Below are positions 1 through 5,293 of a stretch of 5,295 bases of DNA, one piece after another. The first letter of the stretch is position 1. Every line of letters begins with the position of its first letter. A program made the position numbers and the translations under genes. Below the pieces are notes generated by a model. It saw nothing but the letters and a program-made list of their open reading frames with translations, was not told where the DNA came from and searched no databases. The stretch comes from Pontiella sp. (lineage in GTDB: Bacteria > Verrucomicrobiota > Kiritimatiellia > Kiritimatiellales > Pontiellaceae), in NCBI GenBank assembly GCA_029939385.1, contig JAOZSZ010000115.1, positions 1 to 5,295 on the forward strand, written 5' to 3'.

Positions 1-703
1 GCACGGCTGGAGCAATCTGTACAACAACGTGCTTGTCTTCTTTTTTGATTTCATTCCAGACGGCTTTGGTATCGTCCTTTTCGTAGATCGCTCCCACAGG
101 ACAATGCGCAGAGCACTGACCACATTTAATGCAAGGGCTTTCATTGAGTGTGACATCGGCGGCCGGAGCCAGTCGTGTATGGTCGCCGCGGCCAATAAAC
201 TCCAGTGCATGTACGCCCTGCATTTCTTGGCAAACCAAAACACAGCGGCCACATTTTATGCATTTTTCAGGATTCAATACGATCGATGGAGTTGAGCAGT
301 CGGGCTCAATGCTTTCGATCCGTTTTTCGAATGGAATTTCACGTATACCAAAATCGGCCGAGAGATCTTGAAGCTCGCAGTTTCCGCTGCGAGCGCACTG
401 GAGGCAATCGTTTGGATGTGTGGAAAGGATTAACTCAAGAACGGTACGGCGGACTTCAACCACTTCAGGGTCGTGGGTAAGCACCTTCATGCCCGGACCA
501 ACAGCGGTGGCACAAGCCCGCAACATTTTTGGAGAACCTTCCACTTTCACCACACAAATACCGCAAGCGGCCCAAGCGTCGAGGTCATTGTGGTAGCAGA
601 GTTTCGGAATGGTTACACCCACCTGCTTGGCCGCATTCAAAATGGTGGTTCCTTCTGAAACGGTTACGGGGATTCCATTGATTTCGCATTCAATCATAGA
701 CAT
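1..703 (-). CDS. hndD: [FeFe] hydrogenase catalytic subunit, N-terminal 234 residues (3' end outside window)
   Basis: This is the catalytic subunit of a cytoplasmic NAD(P)(H)-linked [FeFe] hydrogenase (HndD, called HydA in HydABC enzymes), which interconverts protons and H2. The visible part is the electron-entry region. A plant-type [2Fe-2S] domain has ligands C36, C47, C50 and C64. A His-ligated [4Fe-4S] site follows as H96-x3-C100-x2-C103-x5-C109. Two ferredoxin-like [4Fe-4S] motifs come next, C148-x2-C151-x2-C154-x3-C158 and C191-x2-C194-x2-C197-x3-C201. The frame stays open to base 1 at QIAPAV, which in this family sits just before the H-cluster domain, so about 60% of a typical 580-residue protein is missing. 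The ATG at 703 is preceded by GGAG with 8-nt spacing, which favours it over an ATG two codons later. It lies 12 nt after hndC and is the last operon gene seen. NuoG also begins with similar Fe-S domains, but the neighbours make hydrogenase much more likely. Confidence 0.93.
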   Translation of the reverse strand, partial: MSMIECEINGIPVTVSEGTTILNAAKQVGVTIPKLCYHNDLDAWAACGICVVKVEGSPKMLRACATAVGPGMKVLTHDPEVVEVRRTVLELILSTHPNDCLQCARSGNCELQDLSADFGIREIPFEKRIESIEPDCSTPSIVLNPEKCIKCGRCVLVCQEMQGVHALEFIGRGDHTRLAPAADVTLNESPCIKCGQCSAHCPVGAIYEKDDTKAVWNEIKKEDKHVVVQIAPAV

Positions 704-715
704 TTTATATTCTCC

Positions 716-2497
716 TTATCCCTTGAGGATGGCGTCAAAATTACACTTATCAAAGCACTGTCCGCACTTGATGCACTGGTCTTGGTCGATCAAGTGAACT
801 TCCTTGACCTTGCCGCTAATGCAGTTGACTGGGCAGACGCGTGCGCAGGCCGTACAACCGATACATTGATCTTCGATGATGGTATATGAGAGCAGGTCTT
901 TACATTTACCTGCCGGACATTTTTTATCGTTGATATGTGCAAGATACTCATCCTCGAAATAATTCAGCGTGGACATGATCGGGTTCGGTGCCGTTTGCCC
1001 CAGACCGCAGAGCGAAGCCTTACGCATGGCCTGTGCGAGCACTTTTAATTGATCAAGATCTTCTAGCGTGCCCTGACCTTTTGAGATTTTATCTAGAATG
1101 TTATAGTTGGTACGTCCGCCGATACGGCAAGGGGCGCACTTCCCACAGGATTCATCGACTGTGAACTCGAGATAAAACTTGGTGATATCGATCATGCAAT
1201 CGTCTTCATCCATCACAATCATTCCACCGGATCCCATCATTGATCCGATGCCTTGTAGGCTTTCATAGTCGATTGGGATATCAAGAAATTCTTCGGTGAT
1301 CACTCCGCCGGACGGGCCACCGGTCTGGGCGGCCTTAAATTTCTTTCCATTCGCGATGCCGCCGCCGATATCGTAAATAATTTCTCGTAATGTTGTGCCC
1401 ATCGGAACTTCGATCAGTCCGGAGTTATTAATTTTTCCGGTTAGAGCAAAGACCTTCGTGCCCTTGGAGCTTTCCGTGCCGATACGATTGAACCAAGAGC
1501 TTCCCTTTAGGATAATCATGGGAATATTTGCCCAGGTTTCCACATTGTTAATTACGGTTGGCTTCCCCCATAAGCCTTTAACAGCGGGGAAGGGGGGGCG
1601 AGGGATTGGCATGCCGCGTTTCCCTTCTATAGAGGCAATCAAAGCGGTTTCTTCACCGCAGACGAATGCGCCGGCGCCGAGGCGCAACTCGATATCGAAG
1701 CTAAAATCGGAGCCGAGAATGTTGTCACCAAGAAGCCCATATTCGCGGGATTGATCGATGGCATTATTAAGCCGTTCAATGGCCAACGGATATTCCGCGC
1801 GGATATAGATGTAGCCCTGGCTGGCTCCAACCGTTTTTCCGGCGATGGTCATGGCCTCAAGAACCGAATGGGGATCCCCTTCGCAAGTGGAGCGATCCAT
1901 ATAGGCTCCGGGATCGCCTTCATCGGCATTACAGACAATATATTTTTGATCGGCTTTGATATTTTTTGTAAATTTCCATTTCAGGCTCGTGGGGAAACCA
2001 GCACCACCACGACCTCGGAGTCCCGCGTTGCAAAGCTCTTCAATCACTTCATCACCCGTCATTTCGAACATAACTTTTTCAAGCGCGGCATAGCCATCGC
2101 GGGCGATATATTCATCAATGAACTCCGGGTTGATTACCCCGCAGTTGCGCAGCACAATCCGCTTCTGTTTTTGGTAAAAGCCAATCTCATTGGCTGACTT
2201 TCCTTTTTGCTCTTTGTCGTAAAGAAGCTCTTCAACTTGGCGGCCTTTGATGATGTGTTCGGCCACAATTTGTTTGGCATGCTGCGGGCCAACTTTTACA
2301 TAGAACGTTTCGTCCGGAAGGATTTTAACAATAGGGCCCTGTTCGCAGAAACCGAAACAGCCGGTTTTTACAAGTTGGGCCTCGGTTTCAGCACCCTGTG
2401 CCTTAAGTTCTTTTTCGAGCTCTTTATAGAGAGCGATTCCTTTGCTGGATTCGCATGCGGTTCCCGCACATACGAGGATATAATTTTTGTATGCCAT
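716..2497 (-). CDS. hndC: NuoF-like flavin/NAD(P)H subunit of [FeFe] hydrogenase
   Basis: This 593-residue subunit (HndC, HydB in HydABC enzymes) exchanges electrons between NAD(P)H, FMN and Fe-S clusters, and in bifurcating relatives it holds the flavin that splits electrons. Residues 1-90 are a thioredoxin-like [2Fe-2S] domain (C10, C15, C47, C51). Residues 110-340 are the NuoF core, with the glycine-rich loop GLRGRGGAGF at 159-168, NADEGDPGA at 190-198 and GAGAFVCGEE at 274-283. An SLBB-like segment follows at about 345-430, then a [4Fe-4S] site (C451, C454, C457, C497). The C-terminal tail is a two-cluster ferredoxin (C545, C548, C551, C555; C575, C578, C581, C585). Between these, C434, H521, C527 and C532 match positions that I recall forming a zinc site in the Thermotoga HydB structure. 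The fused N- and C-terminal domains separate it from plain complex I NuoF. The start follows an AGGTAGG ribosome-binding site that overlaps the hndB stop codon. NADH versus NADPH preference cannot be read here. Confidence 0.95.
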   Translation of the reverse strand: MAYKNYILVCAGTACESSKGIALYKELEKELKAQGAETEAQLVKTGCFGFCEQGPIVKILPDETFYVKVGPQHAKQIVAEHIIKGRQVEELLYDKEQKGKSANEIGFYQKQKRIVLRNCGVINPEFIDEYIARDGYAALEKVMFEMTGDEVIEELCNAGLRGRGGAGFPTSLKWKFTKNIKADQKYIVCNADEGDPGAYMDRSTCEGDPHSVLEAMTIAGKTVGASQGYIYIRAEYPLAIERLNNAIDQSREYGLLGDNILGSDFSFDIELRLGAGAFVCGEETALIASIEGKRGMPIPRPPFPAVKGLWGKPTVINNVETWANIPMIILKGSSWFNRIGTESSKGTKVFALTGKINNSGLIEVPMGTTLREIIYDIGGGIANGKKFKAAQTGGPSGGVITEEFLDIPIDYESLQGIGSMMGSGGMIVMDEDDCMIDITKFYLEFTVDESCGKCAPCRIGGRTNYNILDKISKGQGTLEDLDQLKVLAQAMRKASLCGLGQTAPNPIMSTLNYFEDEYLAHINDKKCPAGKCKDLLSYTIIEDQCIGCTACARVCPVNCISGKVKEVHLIDQDQCIKCGQCFDKCNFDAILKG

Positions 2498-2509
2498 GGT
2501 TATGCCTAC

Positions 2510-2899
2510 CTATTTAATGATGTCTGCTGCGGGTTTATCAAAGATGTGATCACTTACAAGTGCTTTACCAATAAGGTGTTCCTTCACGATACGGCGAGCG
2601 ACTTTTTCATCAACATTACCGTAAATCACGCGGGGCATACCCGGCACATCCACTTCGACGGTTGGCTCGGAAAAGCAAAGTCCCATACAACCCGTCTGAG
2701 TGATTTTGGTATCCATAATCTCGCGGGTGTTGAGTTCATCAAGGAAAGCATCGAATGCCTCCTTGGCACCGGCAGCAATTCCGCAGGTGCCCATCCCAAT
2801 AATGATCTGTGCCGATTTATCATTACCGTCGCGTTGAGACATCTCTTTCTTTTTTGATTCGCGCAGGTTGCGTAGTTCTTCAAGTGTCATTTTTGCCAT
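2510..2899 (-). CDS. hndB: HndB-like thioredoxin-fold (2Fe-2S) ferredoxin subunit
   Basis: This 129-residue small iron-sulfur subunit belongs to the HndB family found between the NuoE-like and NuoF-like genes in Hnd-type hydrogenase operons. Its N-terminal 30 residues are charged and probably helical (TLEELRNLRESKKKE). A thioredoxin-like [2Fe-2S] domain follows with GMGTCGIAAG at 35-44 and TGCMGLC at 69-75. Only three cysteines are present (C39, C71, C75), against the C-x4-C...C-x3-C set in hndA and in the hndC N-terminus. The single-cysteine GTCGIAAG form is, to my knowledge, usual for this family, so it may bind its cluster unusually or not at all. The start was set at the ATG at 2899. A GTG three codons upstream lies inside the Shine-Dalgarno sequence and is not credible. 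The stop codon TAG overlaps the hndC ribosome-binding site, suggesting translational coupling. Its role in the complex (relay or structural) is inferred. Confidence 0.88.
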   Translation of the reverse strand: MAKMTLEELRNLRESKKKEMSQRDGNDKSAQIIIGMGTCGIAAGAKEAFDAFLDELNTREIMDTKITQTGCMGLCFSEPTVEVDVPGMPRVIYGNVDEKVARRIVKEHLIGKALVSDHIFDKPAADIIK

Positions 2900-2902
2900 G
2901 TT

Positions 2903-2912
2903 CCCCACCTTT
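2903..2912 (-). promoter_or_regulatory. Ribosome-binding site setting the hndB start
   Basis: Read on the minus strand, AAAGGTGGGG ends 3 nt before the ATG at 2899, and its AGGTGG core lies 5 nt from that ATG. The upstream in-frame GTG at 2908 is part of this element, so it cannot be served by it. This fixes the start at MAKMTLEEL. Confidence 0.75.
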
Positions 2913-2916
2913 TATT

Positions 2917-3495
2917 TTAAACGGATTGGACCGATCGGTTGGATCCGTCGGGTCTTTTATTTATTTCCTCTTCATTCGTTTCAATGAACTGTTTCATTAA
3001 GGTCAGACTTTCCAGATCATTCAGATCACCGAGTGCCTCTGTCAGTTCGTTTTTGCTTACGGTGTAGGTTTCCCCATTTACGCTTCGCTCAATACTCAAA
3101 TTACCTTCAAATCCATAGCTCATCAAGGTGACGGCCGCCGAAGTAAAGTTTCCAAATATAGGAAGATCTATATGCTCTGGATCGAAACGAAAGCGAACCA
3201 TGGTTCCGATATTTTCAGTCGATTCGATGGAGGCCTCGCCTTGAGTCATTTCTGCAGTTTGGAAAAGGAAAGGGAGTCCGAGTCCCACTTTACGGTGCTT
3301 ATGCTTTTCACCGTCTGAATAAAAAGGATCTTTGGCTTTTTTAAGTAGTTCAGCACTCATCCCTTTTCCATTATCTGCAATCACGACATTCAGATTTGTT
3401 TGGGTCTCCTCGACTTTAAGATTTATTTCCGATGCACCTGCTTCGATCGAGTTTTGCACCAAGTCGGTAATCAGATCGCATAGCGTGGCGTGCAT
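2917..3495 (-). CDS. Soluble GHKL/HATPase-fold ATP-binding protein in the hydrogenase operon
   Basis: This 192-residue protein has a Bergerat-fold ATPase domain as in histidine kinases, anti-sigma kinases and MutL. An N box (D11-L-V-Q-N15) comes first, then a G1 box (D41-N-G43-K-G45-M), an F-box-like stretch (DPFYSDG, 56-62) and a G2 box (G71-L-G73-L). The ATPase region ends near residue 105. About 85 residues of unassigned C-terminal sequence follow, with a charged helical tail ending in NKRPDGSNRSVQSV. There is no signal peptide, membrane segment, sensor domain or recognisable phosphoacceptor helix, so it is not a complete sensor kinase. A gene of this kind occupies the same slot between NuoE-like and HndB-like genes in several clostridial-type [FeFe] hydrogenase operons, as I recall, without a settled function. 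The ATG at 3495 is chosen because AAAGGAAAG precedes it; a TTG 24 nt upstream lacks support. It lies 1 nt after the hndA stop. A regulatory or assembly role is inference. Confidence 0.87.
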   Translation of the reverse strand: MHATLCDLITDLVQNSIEAGASEINLKVEETQTNLNVVIADNGKGMSAELLKKAKDPFYSDGEKHKHRKVGLGLPFLFQTAEMTQGEASIESTENIGTMVRFRFDPEHIDLPIFGNFTSAAVTLMSYGFEGNLSIERSVNGETYTVSKNELTEALGDLNDLESLTLMKQFIETNEEEINKRPDGSNRSVQSV

Positions 3496-3496
3496 T

Positions 3497-3982
3497 TTAC
3501 TTTCCTTTAAATTGATCAATAATTTTACTCATTTGTTTAGTCGTCACGCTGCCGAATACTTCGCCGTTAACGGTCACAACTGGCGCCAGGCCGCAGCAAC
3601 CGATGCAACGAACGGCTTCAACCGAAAATTCACCGTCTTCTGTGACGGTGTTGAGGCCAACACCGAGAGAGCGCTCACATTCATCAACCAAATCCTGCCC
3701 CCCTTTGAGGTAGCAAGCGGTCCCCATACAAACGGCAATCTGAGTTTTGCCCGGTTTGGTCAATTTGAAGAAGTGGTAAAAAGTGATAACTCCGTAGATC
3801 TTTGCAACAGGAATGTCGAGTGCAGAGGAGACTTCAAATGCAGCTTCGCGAGGGATATAACCAAACTCTTCTTGTACGCGGTGGAGAACCATAATTAAGT
3901 TGCCGGGTTTCTCGCGCCATTTTTCAATAAAGGCATCGATCTCAGGGGTGAGTATCTTTTTCTTCTCAACAGTTGTGGTCAT
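3497..3982 (-). CDS. hndA: NuoE-like 24-kDa (2Fe-2S) subunit of [FeFe] hydrogenase
   Basis: This 161-residue subunit (HndA, HydC in HydABC enzymes) is the homologue of complex I NuoE. It carries one [2Fe-2S] cluster next to the FMN of the NuoF-like subunit. The N-terminal 75 residues form the typical helical region, including the family segments GYIP (41-44) and YGVITFYHFF (63-72). The thioredoxin-like C-terminal domain holds all four ligands, C85-x4-C90 (CMGTACYLKG) and C126-x3-C130 (CIGCCG). Length and motif spacing are normal for the family. The ATG at 3982 is preceded by GGAGG with 7-nt spacing, the strongest ribosome-binding site in the operon. It is the first gene of the operon, after a 300-bp divergent region shared with rex. 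Its last codons contain the ribosome-binding site of the ATPase gene, so translation of the two is probably coupled. Confidence 0.95.
   Translation of the reverse strand: MTTTVEKKKILTPEIDAFIEKWREKPGNLIMVLHRVQEEFGYIPREAAFEVSSALDIPVAKIYGVITFYHFFKLTKPGKTQIAVCMGTACYLKGGQDLVDECERSLGVGLNTVTEDGEFSVEAVRCIGCCGLAPVVTVNGEVFGSVTTKQMSKIIDQFKGK
3500..3508 (-). promoter_or_regulatory. Ribosome-binding site of the ATPase gene, inside the end of hndA
   Basis: On the minus strand AAAGGAAAG covers the last three sense codons of hndA. Its AAGGA core is 7 nt from the ATG at 3495. This supports the shorter 192-residue ATPase over a TTG start at 3519, and implies that ribosomes finishing hndA reinitiate on the next gene. 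Confidence 0.75.
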
Positions 3983-4002
3983 GTATTTTCCTCCAAATAT
4001 AG

Positions 4003-4012
4003 CGATCGATCG
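4003..4012. repeat. Perfect 10-bp palindrome CGATCGATCG
   Basis: This self-complementary sequence lies just upstream of the hndA ribosome-binding site. It contains two GATC sites four bases apart. It may be part of the leader structure or of no significance; only the symmetry itself is observed. Confidence 0.4.
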
Positions 4013-4031
4013 ACGATGTCTTTTTATTTCT

Positions 4032-4059
4032 CATTGCCCATTTCATATATCGAGCAATG
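4032..4059 (-). repeat. Inverted repeat / possible hairpin in the hnd leader
   Basis: CATTGC at 4032-4037 pairs with GCAATG at 4054-4059 around a 16-nt AT-rich loop. If hnd transcription starts upstream, this would lie in the 5' untranslated RNA about 50 nt before the hndA start. A 6-bp stem with a large loop is weak, so it could equally be a protein-binding dyad or chance. Confidence 0.35.
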
Positions 4060-4066
4060 GTCTATT

Positions 4067-4079
4067 TAAAATTATTTTA
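4067..4079. repeat. AT-rich palindrome TAAAAT-T-ATTTTA
   Basis: Six-base arms match perfectly around one central base. It lies about 90 nt upstream of hndA, where a promoter or operator for the hnd operon would be expected. In such AT-rich DNA chance symmetry is common, so the assignment is tentative. Confidence 0.35.
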
Positions 4080-4164
4080 TATGGCTCGTAAATAACCGAG
4101 GAATAAAATCCTGTGCTTACCGTTCTTAAAAGTTGCAAAAATATATACGCATAATTCATCCAGT

Positions 4165-4183
4165 AAATGAAAAATATTCATTT
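4165..4183. promoter_or_regulatory. Candidate operator, inverted repeat AAATGAA-N5-TTCATTT
   Basis: The two 7-bp arms are perfectly complementary around AAATA. The inner TGAA...TTCA resembles the core of canonical Rex sites (TTGTGAA-N4-TTCACAA), but the outer bases differ and the spacer is 5 rather than 4. Its position, about 180 bp before hndA and 100 bp before rex, suits a shared operator. The bound protein is unknown; Rex or another dimeric regulator are both possible. Confidence 0.45.
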
Positions 4184-4215
4184 TATGTTGTTTATACGTG
4201 ATGTAGGTAATATTA

Positions 4216-4246
4216 ATGACAACGTAATGCAACTTATTGGCATAAT
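4216..4246 (+). promoter_or_regulatory. Candidate rex promoter with extended -10
   Basis: ATGACA (4216-4221, five of six against TTGACA) and CATAAT (4241-4246, five of six against TATAAT) are separated by 19 nt. The TG at 4238-4239 forms an extended -10, which can compensate for the long spacer. Transcription would start near 4253, about 30 nt before the rex ATG. An alternative, TTGTTT at 4188 with TATTAA at 4211, has 17-nt spacing but poorer boxes. Confidence 0.45.
4220..4232 (+). repeat. 13-bp direct repeat, copy 1 (CAACGTAATGCAA)
   Basis: The same 13 bases recur at 4327-4339 inside the start of rex, 107 bp downstream. Copy 1 sits in the spacer of the candidate rex promoter. No function is evident; the closeness is what makes it notable. 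Confidence 0.5.
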
Positions 4247-4248
4247 AC

Positions 4249-4262
4249 GTTATTTTAATAAC
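4249..4262. promoter_or_regulatory. Candidate Rex-type operator overlapping the rex start site
   Basis: GTTAT-TTTA-ATAAC is a 5+5 inverted repeat with a four-base A/T spacer. The right half extends to ATAACAA, the complement of TTGTTAT, close to the TTGTTAA half-site reported for clostridial Rex proteins. The left half diverges beyond five bases. It lies just after the candidate -10, where a bound repressor would block initiation, so autoregulation is plausible but inferred. Confidence 0.45.
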
Positions 4263-4282
4263 AACAACTCAGGGATTGTGAC

Positions 4283-4918
4283 ATGAATGCAAATCAAGAA
4301 GTTATCCGTAGGCTTTCAAGATATCGCAACGTAATGCAAAAAATGAAAGGGCTGGGATTAATAAAGGTTTTTTCCGATAACTTGGCGGATGCCATTGGTG
4401 TCTCCTCCTCATTGGTGCGTAAGGATTTCTCCATGTTTGATCTGACGGGGAATAAGCGGGGGGGCTATCGCATCGATGATTTGGTTTCAAAACTCAACGT
4501 ATTGCTTGGAAAAGATAAGAAACAAAGAATTATTATCATCGGATGCGGTAAGCTAGGGCGGGCACTGATGAATCACAATGGTTTTCCAAGGGTTGGAATT
4601 CGTGTTATTGCCGGGTTTGATTCCGATCCCGAAGTCCTCGATGCGGAGGCACCTATTCCCATTCTTCATATCAAAACCATTAAAGAATTTATTGTGAAAA
4701 ATAAAATTCGGGTCGTTGCGCTTACCGTTCCCGAACCTGCAGCGCACGGGCTGGTTGATATGCTTAAGAAAACTTGGGTGAAAGGAGTTATTAATTTTTC
4801 ACCCCTGCCATTAAAAAGCTCTGAGGACTTTATTATTCATAATGTGAATATCGAACAAGAGATCGAAAATCTCTTTTATAATATTCACTTTGCTGAAAAC
4901 CAACCTTCGGATTCATAG
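4283..4918 (+). CDS. rex: Rex-family redox-sensing transcriptional repressor, divergent form
   Basis: Rex proteins are cytoplasmic homodimers that bind operators when NADH is low and release DNA when NADH rises. This 211-residue protein has the usual length. Residues 1-78 form the winged-helix domain with a recognisable SSSLVRKDFS recognition helix (41-50). Residues 82-200 are the Rossmann domain with G87-C-G89-K-L-G92, D113 at the end of the second strand, the VPEPAA segment (149-154) and NFSPLPL (171-177). By eye alignment to Thermus Rex, Arg16 is Asn, Tyr98 is His and Asp188 is Asn (N189), and the TRGVGY wing reads NKRGGY. The redox response or operator preference may therefore differ. The ATG follows AGGG with 8-nt spacing. 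Divergent orientation to the hydrogenase operon strongly suggests it regulates that operon and itself. Family assignment is firm; exact ligand behaviour is not. Confidence 0.93.
   Translation: MNANQEVIRRLSRYRNVMQKMKGLGLIKVFSDNLADAIGVSSSLVRKDFSMFDLTGNKRGGYRIDDLVSKLNVLLGKDKKQRIIIIGCGKLGRALMNHNGFPRVGIRVIAGFDSDPEVLDAEAPIPILHIKTIKEFIVKNKIRVVALTVPEPAAHGLVDMLKKTWVKGVINFSPLPLKSSEDFIIHNVNIEQEIENLFYNIHFAENQPSDS
4327..4339 (+). repeat. 13-bp direct repeat, copy 2 (CAACGTAATGCAA)
   Basis: This exact second copy of the sequence at 4220-4232 encodes part of residues 15-19 of Rex. It may be coincidental, or a second contact site for a regulator within the coding region. Confidence 0.45.
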
Positions 4919-5017
4919 AGCGATTTCACTAATTAAGTGTCAGGAAAAGAAGAGCGGGTGTCATGCCGCGTTAGCTCCATACACTTGACCGCAATATTTA
5001 AACCAAGCTTTCCATCC

Positions 5018-5293
5018 CTATTCCCTCTGGAAAGTTTGTTTAAACATTACGTGGCCTTGTAGGTCTGTAATTTGAATCCGCATGATGGCTTTATTATTGG
5101 CCAGCGCAGCGTCAATAATGATTAATGTTGCTTGCTCCGGCTTCGGGCCACCACCAACAAACTGATGCACTGGCATATTTGCTATTGGCGTATCGTGGCG
5201 GGCTCTGTGGGTATGACCACAGATGAGGGCGTCAAAACCTGCGGCTTTGAGTTGCGGAAGCCAGAGTTTAGCGCCGAAACCACAGTAACGAGC
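5018..5293 (-). CDS. Calcineurin-like metallophosphoesterase, C-terminal 91 residues (5' end outside window)
   Basis: An open minus-strand frame enters from the right edge and ends at TAG 5020-5018. The visible part reads GFGAKLWLPQLKAAGFDALI followed by CGHTHRAR. The GHTH motif (fragment residues 26-29) supplies the last metal-binding histidines of the calcineurin-like phosphoesterase fold, and the hydrophobic strand before it is typical. About 60 further residues hold a glycine-rich FVGGG turn and a beta-rich C-terminal end (LIIIDA, MRIQITDL). The N-terminal D-x-H, GD and GNH(D/E) motifs lie outside the window, so substrate and localisation cannot be judged. It faces rex tail to tail across 99 bp and probably has no functional link to the hydrogenase. 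The GHTH motif makes the fold assignment good; the precise family is unknown. Confidence 0.8.
   Translation of the reverse strand, partial: ARYCGFGAKLWLPQLKAAGFDALICGHTHRARHDTPIANMPVHQFVGGGPKPEQATLIIIDAALANNKAIMRIQITDLQGHVMFKQTFQRE

Larger units (their letters stand above)
3983..4282. other. Divergent intergenic regulatory region between hndA and rex
   Basis: This AT-rich 300-bp stretch must hold the start signals for both the hnd operon (leftward) and rex (rightward). No protein gene is supported in it. It contains several inverted repeats and a candidate rex promoter, listed separately. The hnd promoter could not be placed with confidence: the best match is TTTACG, 17 nt, TTAAAT on the minus strand (4092-4087 and 4069-4064), only four of six bases in each box. 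Confidence 0.7.

Noticed and set aside
1..703. NuoG of respiratory complex I instead of hydrogenase for the left-edge gene
   Set aside because: The preceding hndA-ATPase-hndB-hndC order with an extended NuoF-like subunit, and the QIAPAV junction typical of HndD/HydA, fit a hydrogenase better. The decisive H-cluster motifs are outside the window.
2207..2857. A 216-codon plus-strand frame opposite hndC and hndB
   Set aside because: It is antisense to two well-supported iron-sulfur protein genes, has no family motifs and no ribosome-binding site.
3332..3898. A 188-codon plus-strand frame opposite hndA and the ATPase gene
   Set aside because: It mirrors coding DNA with clear motifs on the other strand, and its own translation has no recognisable domain.
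4043..4159. A 38-codon minus-strand reading frame in the hnd leader (MNYAYIFLQLL...), a possible leader peptide
   Set aside because: It has no convincing ribosome-binding site and no recognisable features, and open frames of this length are common by chance.
4276..4282. TTGTGAC just before the rex ATG as a canonical Rex site
   Set aside because: It matches only one half-site; the expected TTCACAA partner is absent downstream.
4919..5017. Possible bidirectional terminator between rex and the phosphoesterase gene
   Set aside because: Only a 4-bp hairpin (CACT-AATTA-AGTG at 4927-4939) and a distant 6-bp match (4935-4940 with 4981-4986) are present, with no GC-rich stem or T tract.
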